Translations under genes and position numbers: made by a program
Notes under the pieces: model-generated
Databases searched by the model: none
What the model was told of the DNA's origin: nothing
What the model saw: the letters and a program-made list of their open reading frames with translations, nothing else
In this document: positions 31,807-36,201 of the stretch, piece by piece
Position numbering within the stretch: the stretch's first letter is position 1
Layout of the letters: the number at the start of each line of letters is the position of its first letter
NCBI GenBank assembly: GCA_030646675.1
Contig: JAUSKX010000029.1
Coordinates: 1-36,201 of the forward strand
Direction of reading: 5' to 3'
DNA: 36,201 nucleotides
DNA from: Candidatus Azambacteria bacterium
GTDB taxonomy: Bacteria; Patescibacteriota; Minisyncoccia; UBA10092

Positions 31807-32898
31807 TTAATTCGATTTGGAAGCCTCAAAAACATTCACCAGGCCAGCCATTACCTTTGATACATCTCCGGCCGGAATGATAACTTTGGTCCCCGTCGCG
31901 AATGACTTGGCAACTTCTAGGCCAATTTGGAACTGGGCGTAGGCCTTGCCGTCTTCGGCTGTTGTCGGCTGGTCCTGTTTCTTTCCGACAAAAGCGGCTA
32001 TTTCGGCATTTTTGGCCAGCGCCTTATTTCTCGATTCTGTCAGTTCGGCCTCTGATTTATTAATCAAGGTTTTGGAATTAAATTCTTGGATTGCCAATCT
32101 CTTTTCGGCTTCAATTGTTTCCGATTCCTTCGCTAATCTTTGCTTCTTAACATTCTCCAAAGCGTCAAGCACATCCTGGGCATCTTTTTTAAACTTAATG
32201 TCCTCAATCCGCAAAATGAGAAGTTCCGCGCCCAGTCTTTCAAAATTGGGAATACAGATTATCTCGTTCCTGATTTTCTCGCCAATCGGTATGGCTATTC
32301 CATTTTCTTCCGTTGTACGGCTTAGAATAGCCGTGAGCTCCATTTTTGCCAGAACTCCTCTGGTGCCGCCCATAACAAGGTCATGAAACATTTCGGAAAG
32401 AAATGGCGAATCGCCGTTTGCATCAATGCCACCGCCAAGTTCAAATACTTTTCCCGGATTTACGATTTTATAGCTGAAAAAAATCTCGGGAAATATATTT
32501 ATACCTTCGGCGGTGGAAAACGATTCCGCCCTGTTCAAATACACGTCTTCGGTTTCGTCGATTTTCTTTGCGTTTATTTCTTCCTTATGTTGCCGCAAAG
32601 AAATCTCCACAATTCTTTCCAAAATCGGAAAAATAAATGTCCACCCTTCCTTTTTTACCAGATAATTATCGCCGACCATCACCCGGCTGCCAAACCGAAA
32701 CATCAATCCGGCGAAGGCCGGTTTTACGGTTCTGAACGCTAAAATGGCCCAGAACAGTCCGCCGATTAAAGCGGCTGAAGCCGGCAACCATCCATCCTCA
32801 AAGAAAAAGAGGCTACCACCGATAACCATAAACATCACAAAAATAGCTGGAACCAACAATCCGAACAAATCATCATCTTTCCCTTTATTCTCAGTCAT
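31807..32898 (-). CDS. SPFH/Band 7 membrane protein
   Basis: 363 residues from the ATG at 32898; GGTGGAG is centred about 8 bases upstream, while an in-frame GTG (32907) lies within it. Two N-terminal transmembrane helices (about 12-32 and 38-58) are followed by a Band 7/SPFH domain (about 62-245) and a coiled coil rich in Glu, Ala and Lys (about 250-305), then a C-terminal segment typical of oligomerisation. SPFH proteins form membrane microdomain scaffolds and often control membrane proteases. No NfeD-type partner is adjacent. It has its own terminator and is the only gene of its unit. Confidence 0.87.
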   Translation of the reverse strand: MTENKGKDDDLFGLLVPAIFVMFMVIGGSLFFFEDGWLPASAALIGGLFWAILAFRTVKPAFAGLMFRFGSRVMVGDNYLVKKEGWTFIFPILERIVEISLRQHKEEINAKKIDETEDVYLNRAESFSTAEGINIFPEIFFSYKIVNPGKVFELGGGIDANGDSPFLSEMFHDLVMGGTRGVLAKMELTAILSRTTEENGIAIPIGEKIRNEIICIPNFERLGAELLILRIEDIKFKKDAQDVLDALENVKKQRLAKESETIEAEKRLAIQEFNSKTLINKSEAELTESRNKALAKNAEIAAFVGKKQDQPTTAEDGKAYAQFQIGLEVAKSFATGTKVIIPAGDVSKVMAGLVNVFEASKSN

Positions 32899-32967
32899 AT
32901 TCTCCACCTAATCCCTTTCAATAAGATTGTTTATTTTTAATCAAAAGTTGTTAAAAAGCTAAAAACA

Positions 32968-32990
32968 AAATAGCACTTTTGGTGCTATTT
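32968..32990 (-). terminator. Second terminator downstream of the 160-residue gene
   Basis: AAATAGCAC and GTGCTATTT form a 9-bp stem around a 5-base loop, with TTGTTTTTAG on the minus strand. It backs up the terminator at 33005-33022. Confidence 0.75.
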
Positions 32991-33004
32991 GTCAAAAAAT
33001 AAAA

Positions 33005-33022
33005 CCCGGGAATTCTCCCGGG
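33005..33022 (-). terminator. Terminator after the 160-residue gene
   Basis: CCCGGGA and TCCCGGG (7 bp) around ATTC, then TTTTATTTTTTG on the minus strand; it starts a few bases after the stop of the gene at 33029. Confidence 0.9.
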
Positions 33023-33028
33023 AATATT

Positions 33029-33508
33029 TTACATTTCGTCATTTTTCGGCCCCTTTTCGCCGATAATCCGGATAAGATTTTCAACGGTTTTGCCGGCGAA
33101 AATCCTTACCGACCTGACATCAATTAATTTACTCACTCTCTCACGATGGACTAATAAAGGCTCCTTCAAACTTTTATTCAAATCCAAGTATATAAAAATC
33201 ATTTTGTCATCCGGGTCCATGACCCTGTAGAACTCCAAAACAAACACTCTGTGCTGACCGGAGATTTTGTCGCGATTTTCTTTCATAAATCGCAGAAGTT
33301 CCTCGCTGAATACCACGAAAAAAGCTTTGTATGCCTGCGTTTCGGCGTAGCCATCATGAATGATATTGATATCTACCCGCAACTCCGACCCCAGTTCCCC
33401 TGCTTTTGTTTCCGGGATAAGCACAAAAATCAGCACCATAGCTACAAATACCGCAAAAACAATCAGTATAAAAATTGCGAAATAGCGTTTTGCTTCTTCT
33501 GCATTCAT
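33029..33508 (-). CDS. Unknown membrane-anchored protein
   Basis: 159 residues from the ATG at 33508; a GGAGG sequence is 8 bases upstream and an in-frame GTG 9 bases upstream overlaps it. One transmembrane helix (about 10-32, AIFILIVFAVFVAMVLIFVL) is followed by a soluble domain of about 120 residues with beta-rich character (RVFVLEFYRVMDPDDKMIFIYLDL) and a charged end. No known motif. It is a single-gene unit with tandem terminators behind it. Its Shine-Dalgarno context (GGAGGTGAT) matches that of the M15 peptidase gene. Function unknown. Confidence 0.75.
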   Translation of the reverse strand: MNAEEAKRYFAIFILIVFAVFVAMVLIFVLIPETKAGELGSELRVDINIIHDGYAETQAYKAFFVVFSEELLRFMKENRDKISGQHRVFVLEFYRVMDPDDKMIFIYLDLNKSLKEPLLVHRERVSKLIDVRSVRIFAGKTVENLIRIIGEKGPKNDEM

Positions 33509-33563
33509 CTCAATCACCTCCCCCTCATTGTTAAAGGTCTTTTCCGCCCTCTATCCTGCCCCT

Positions 33564-33592
33564 AGAGTACAAATCTTGACCCAAAAAGTCAA
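33564..33592 (-). promoter_or_regulatory. Candidate promoter of the 160-residue gene
   Basis: TTGACT (33587-33592), a 17-base spacer starting TTTTGGG, and TACTCT (33564-33569), a weak -10 (3 of 6), on the minus strand. Confidence 0.4.
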
Positions 33593-33631
33593 ATTTATTC
33601 CCCACCCATCATTCCGCTTAATAAACTGTCT

Positions 33632-34030
33632 TTATTTGTTTAGATAAGTAATAGTGAGCTGCAAAACGGTAGCAAATGAAACCCAAAGTAAATATGGGAT
33701 TTGAATATAAGCAATCCAGCGCGCGTGCGGATAAATGGCCGCCATTGCCCAAATAAGCGTGCCTAAAATTAATAAAATATCAATCGCCGCTAATAAATTA
33801 TTTTTGAGCCCGAATTGCAAATAAGTGAAAGAAAAATTGAAAATAAGATTTAAAATAAACGGCAAAGCGACCAAAAACGGAATTTGATTCCGCCAAGCCA
33901 TATAAAATACCTTACCGAAAGAAACTGCAATTAAAATATAAAGAAAAGTCCACACCGGACCGAAAAGCCACGATGGCGGCGCCCATGTGGGCTTTATTAA
34001 AGTCGAATACCAACCATACGCGCTGTTCAT
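33632..34030 (-). CDS. tspO: TspO/MBR tryptophan-rich sensory protein
   Basis: A 132-residue TspO family protein with five transmembrane helices. N-terminal KPTWAPPSWLFGPVWTFLYI is the family hallmark; later ARWIAYIQIPYLLWVSFATVLQL carries the conserved W and A/T residues of helix 5. TspO proteins bind porphyrins or cholesterol-like ligands and act in stress responses. It follows the ArsR-type regulator gene by 65 bases, which hold a 38-bp perfect palindrome, so control by that regulator is likely. No tetrapyrrole pathway gene is visible nearby. Confidence 0.95.
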   Translation of the reverse strand: MNSAYGWYSTLIKPTWAPPSWLFGPVWTFLYILIAVSFGKVFYMAWRNQIPFLVALPFILNLIFNFSFTYLQFGLKNNLLAAIDILLILGTLIWAMAAIYPHARWIAYIQIPYLLWVSFATVLQLTITYLNK

Positions 34031-34058
34031 ATTTTTTATTTTTTATTTACTAATTTCT

Positions 34059-34096
34059 ACAACACTCTCACATTCTGCAGAATGTGAGAGTGTTGT
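34059..34096. promoter_or_regulatory. 38-bp perfect palindrome between arsR-type gene and tspO
   Basis: Perfect inverted repeat with half-site ACAACACTCTCACATTCTG, centred on CTGCAG. It touches the stop codon of the ArsR-type gene and lies 28 bases upstream of the tspO start (34030). It shares 15 of 17 half-site positions with the palindrome at 34400-34433. It may be an operator or a strong mRNA hairpin acting as a terminator; no T-run follows in either strand. Confidence 0.7.
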
Positions 34097-34374
34097 TAGT
34101 TGGGAAAGGTTTTAATAAACTTACAAAAGGTCTTGCCGTAAGGCGAAAGAGAATGAGCGACTTCCCTGCCCTGATATTTTTTATCAACCAAGCCGGCCTG
34201 AACTAATTTTCTGGTATGTTCGGAAATAGTTTTCATATTACAATCCAGCCTATCGGCAATCTTTTCTAAACAAATGCCGTCATTACCGGCAATTAAATTC
34301 AGTATATCAATACGGCGGTGATTGGCCACGCCTTTGAAATGTCTTTCCAATTGTTTGGCAGTTTTTATCTCCAT
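34096..34374 (-). CDS. ArsR-type winged-helix regulator
   Basis: A 92-residue winged-helix protein: a helix-turn-helix with DGICLEKIADRLDCNMKTISEHTRKLVQAGLV and a wing (KKYQGREVAHSLSPYGK). It is a small ArsR-like transcription factor; no ArsR-type metal Cys pair is seen (C36 and C46 lie in the HTH, C84 in the tail), so the signal is unclear. It sits upstream of tspO in the same direction. Long palindromes stand at 34400-34433 before its start and at 34059-34096 after its stop, the layout of autoregulation plus control of the next gene. Length fits a single-domain factor with no fused sensor. Confidence 0.88.
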   Translation of the reverse strand: MEIKTAKQLERHFKGVANHRRIDILNLIAGNDGICLEKIADRLDCNMKTISEHTRKLVQAGLVDKKYQGREVAHSLSPYGKTFCKFIKTFPN

Positions 34375-34399
34375 ATACCCATACTACAATATTATTACA

Positions 34400-34433
34400 A
34401 ACACTCCAACATTCTGCAGAATGTTGGAGTGTT
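34400..34433. promoter_or_regulatory. 34-bp perfect palindrome upstream of the ArsR-type gene
   Basis: Half-site AACACTCCAACATTCTG, centred on CTGCAG, 26 bases upstream of the start codon at 34374. Compared with the downstream palindrome the half-site differs only at two adjacent positions (CA for TC), and the other half has the matching complementary changes. Confidence 0.75.
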
Positions 34434-34465
34434 GTGAATGGGAAAATGCAGGAGTGTTGTGAATG
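34426..34465. repeat. Direct repeat GGAGTGTTGTGAATG
   Basis: The 15-base sequence GGAGTGTTGTGAATG occurs at 34426-34440 and again at 34451-34465, with starts 25 bases apart. The first copy is part of the right arm of the palindrome at 34400-34433; the second is an isolated half-site and may be an extra regulator contact. Confidence 0.6.
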
Positions 34466-34526
34466 AAGATATTTGCCGCATCGCTTTTTTTCATAAAAAT
34501 TTTTCTAATTATAAAATTTATTTTTA

Positions 34527-35369
34527 TTACAAAAAATACATATCCTGTCCGCGATCTCCAACGCCAAGATATTCCGCCCCTCCTTTTAAAATGGCTTCAA
34601 ATGGTTTGCAAGCGAAACAACCTCTATCTCCGCGAGGACAATTAAAAGTTTTTTTCTCCCGAGCAACTTTCACTTGCAAAGCAATCGCCAACACTTTTTT
34701 TCTTGCCTCATCAATATCGGGTAAAATCATATCAACAGGTTTGTCATTTCTATCGAGATACCAATATGACGCGCCGGAAACTTTACGATTTTGTAAGGCG
34801 TTCAAAAGCAGAAGATATATTGGAAGCTGAAGAGAATCCCCGCCCTCATCATGTTTGCCTGTCTTAAAATCAAGAATGCGGATACTATCGTCTTGTTCAA
34901 CGTATTCCAACCAGTCAATTAATCCACATAAAATTATATTTTCTTCATCAGATAGAAAAAAATTCGGCGGCATGCCATTGTGGCTTTCTTTGAGGCGTAT
35001 TATTTTTTGAGCAATCGGTCCCGGATTTTTTATAACTCGTTCCACCATGACCCTGCCGCGAATCTTTGCTTCAGATTCTTCCATTTCATTTTTGAATCCT
35101 CCCATTTTGCCGGAAACTTTCGCCCAAGCTTGTTCAAAATCCGCTAAAAGATCACACTTGGTTCTTTTGTTGAAAGGAATATTTTTTAGTGATTCAAGAG
35201 TTGTGTGAACCGCCTGACCAAGCGAAAGCGCTGGATTTACAATATTTATTTTTCTGCCTGTTTTGGGGTCTTTATAAACATTGCGCAGATAATAAGCTCG
35301 CGGACATTTCAAAAAGTCCCCCATGGAAGAGTGCGACACCCATATTGCCGTATATTTATCTTGAGTCAT
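34527..35369 (-). CDS. PD-(D/E)XK nuclease with a probable iron-sulfur site (Cas4/AddB-like)
   Basis: A 280-residue RecB-type nuclease. HSSMGDFLKCPRAYYLRN at 13-30 carries Cys22; the active-site residues are the His in QAVHTTLES, Asp in GLIDWLEY and the Asp-Phe-Lys of RILDFKTGK. Cys244, Cys251 and Cys254 (CPRGDRGCFAC) with Cys22 fit the 4Fe-4S arrangement of AddB and Cas4. Size suits a stand-alone Cas4-like exonuclease; no helicase domain is present and no CRISPR array is in the window. An ATPase gene follows upstream within 23 bases, so the two may form a DNA-processing or defence pair. Confidence 0.87.
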   Translation of the reverse strand: MTQDKYTAIWVSHSSMGDFLKCPRAYYLRNVYKDPKTGRKINIVNPALSLGQAVHTTLESLKNIPFNKRTKCDLLADFEQAWAKVSGKMGGFKNEMEESEAKIRGRVMVERVIKNPGPIAQKIIRLKESHNGMPPNFFLSDEENIILCGLIDWLEYVEQDDSIRILDFKTGKHDEGGDSLQLPIYLLLLNALQNRKVSGASYWYLDRNDKPVDMILPDIDEARKKVLAIALQVKVAREKKTFNCPRGDRGCFACKPFEAILKGGAEYLGVGDRGQDMYFL

Positions 35370-35392
35370 TATTATTTCTTCGTTCGTATATT

Positions 35393-36201
35393 TTACGCGC
35401 CCAATATCTCGCTCATTTTTTTTATGGCTTCTGAAAGCTCCTCTTCAGTATAATAATTTTTTCCCTTAGGAACTTGTTCCTTTTTTGAAACGCCACATTT
35501 AAATGTATTATTATTATCGCCACAATGATGTATCTGATGTCTTATACATTCCAACCCATTACATCCTTCCCGTTTTTTATTATCATTATCAATATATATC
35601 CTATCTTTCACGCCATCGATACTATCTATTTTTATTTCTTTAATTTTACCAATTTTTTCTAATTTAGAATATAAAAATATAAAAAGCAATTCATCTTCTA
35701 TACCAAAAATAATATTGTCTGAAAATGGTTTTGTGAGTCCATCTTCTCCTTTTTCAAAGGAAACAATTTTCTTTTTTTCTTCAAAATTTTGAAACACAAA
35801 ATATGGATCGTGAGTTGTTATTATGACTTGATGATTATCTTGTTCTGCAATCTTTTCCAATGTCGCATTAAGTGTCCTTTTTAATCTAGGATGTAAGTAA
35901 ATTTCAGGCTCTTCAAAAAGAATGAGTACTGGATTTTCGGTATGGATTTTACGTTCAACTAAAATATCCAAATACGCTTTTAAAATCGACGCAACGATTA
36001 TTCTTTGCGTCCCCTGACCCAACTCATTAAGTCCTCTTTTTACTCCATTTTCAATTCCTGAAATGTCTTTAATGAGAGCCTGAATTATTACGCTGGGGTC
36101 AAGTTCTTCCTCATTAAATGTTATTTCGAGTGCATGCTCATTTTTCCCATTGAAACTCTTGAGATTATCGCTCGCCTTTTTCATTAGATTTCCAATATCC
36201 C
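35393..36201 (-). CDS. ABC-type/OLD-like ATPase, C-terminal part
   Basis: The reading frame is open at the right edge (codons for DIGNL precede the first ATG at 36184), so this is the C-terminal part of a longer gene. Seen: degenerate ABC signature NELGQGTQRII, Walker B LILFEEPEIYLHP, and H-loop VIITTHDPYFVF; the Walker A motif would be off the edge. The layout is that of AAA_21/OLD-type ATPases. The remaining 120 residues, with several Cys and His (GCNGLECIRHQIHHCGDNN), do not look like a TOPRIM domain, so it is probably not a full OLD nuclease. It lies 23 bases upstream of the Cas4-like nuclease gene, which might supply the cutting activity. Confidence 0.8.
   Translation of the reverse strand, partial: DIGNLMKKASDNLKSFNGKNEHALEITFNEEELDPSVIIQALIKDISGIENGVKRGLNELGQGTQRIIVASILKAYLDILVERKIHTENPVLILFEEPEIYLHPRLKRTLNATLEKIAEQDNHQVIITTHDPYFVFQNFEEKKKIVSFEKGEDGLTKPFSDNIIFGIEDELLFIFLYSKLEKIGKIKEIKIDSIDGVKDRIYIDNDNKKREGCNGLECIRHQIHHCGDNNNTFKCGVSKKEQVPKGKNYYTEEELSEAIKKMSEILGA

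Noticed and set aside
34059-34096. Rho-independent terminator of the ArsR-type gene
   Set aside because: The stem is perfect but no T-run follows it on either strand, and the similar palindrome before the gene cannot be a terminator of the same gene; a regulatory site is preferred.
34527-35369. CRISPR-associated Cas4
   Set aside because: No repeat array and no other cas gene can be seen; the Cys pattern also fits AddB-type nucleases, so only a Cas4/AddB-like nuclease is called.
1-36201. UGA recoded to glycine, as in some candidate phyla
   Set aside because: TGA ends several genes where the stop is expected (15235, 16738, 21160), and no in-frame TGA occurs inside conserved domains.

Overview
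This window looks like a chromosomal stretch from a low-GC bacterium of the Candidate Phyla Radiation (Patescibacteria), most likely the Parcubacteria/Paceibacteria side. The evidence is indirect: an SMC of only 715 residues, a small membrane protein with a DUF5671-like N-terminus, a phosphoketolase-acetate kinase pair as the visible carbon route, many overlapping genes, and a mixture of leaderless and Shine-Dalgarno starts. TGA is used as a stop (for example at 15235, 16738 and 21160), so this is not a lineage that reads UGA as glycine. Every gene I can support, about 40 proteins and one tRNA, lies on the minus strand, so the reading order is from right to left.

Layout in plus-strand coordinates. 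1-2725: the start of a specificity subunit, a fused nuclease-methyltransferase resembling BcgI-type systems, and an unknown membrane protein. 2745-3012: tRNA-Ser(GGA), followed by a hairpin and a structured element that ends in a second copy of a tRNA-Ser 3' end. 3035-5079: stand-alone GGDEF protein, HtpX and LemA. 5107-9621: housekeeping block smc, rnc, nusB, tgt. 9634-12582: membrane protein, short-chain dehydrogenase, unknown protein and a TrpR/YerC-like regulator with twin palindromes. 12652-17247: copper/thiol block with CopA, a SHOCT protein, an unknown protein with a CC-C-H motif, a CcdA-like protein and a DUF1573 protein. 17339-23281: typA, a small unknown gene, phosphoketolase, acetate kinase and a small membrane protein, tightly overlapping. 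23383-30567: an unknown helical protein, then FKBP, FecR-like, CHASE2-cyclase, M23 peptidase, obg, a frameshifted class IV aminotransferase and a DUF167 protein. 30621-34374: M15 peptidase, cupin, SPFH protein, membrane-anchored unknown, TspO and an ArsR-type regulator with two long palindromes. 34527-36201: a Cas4/AddB-like nuclease and the C-terminal part of an ABC-type ATPase.

How the genes may work together: phosphoketolase and acetate kinase would convert sugar phosphate to acetyl-phosphate and then to acetate with ATP. CHASE2-cyclase, FecR and GGDEF suggest nucleotide second-messenger signalling, which is unexpected in a reduced genome. CopA and the thiol-redox proteins suggest control of copper or disulfides at the envelope. 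The restriction system on the left and the nuclease/ATPase pair on the right are likely accessory.

The strongest unexplained signals are regulatory or structural. They are two 34-38 bp perfect palindromes around the ArsR gene that differ by symmetric compensating changes, twin 14-bp palindromes around the TrpR-like gene, a duplicated tRNA-Ser 3' end flanking a 180-bp element, and a 17-bp promoter segment shared by nusB and the M15 peptidase gene. No intergenic stretch exceeds 300 bases. The largest, 2726-2927, holds the structured element and hairpin.
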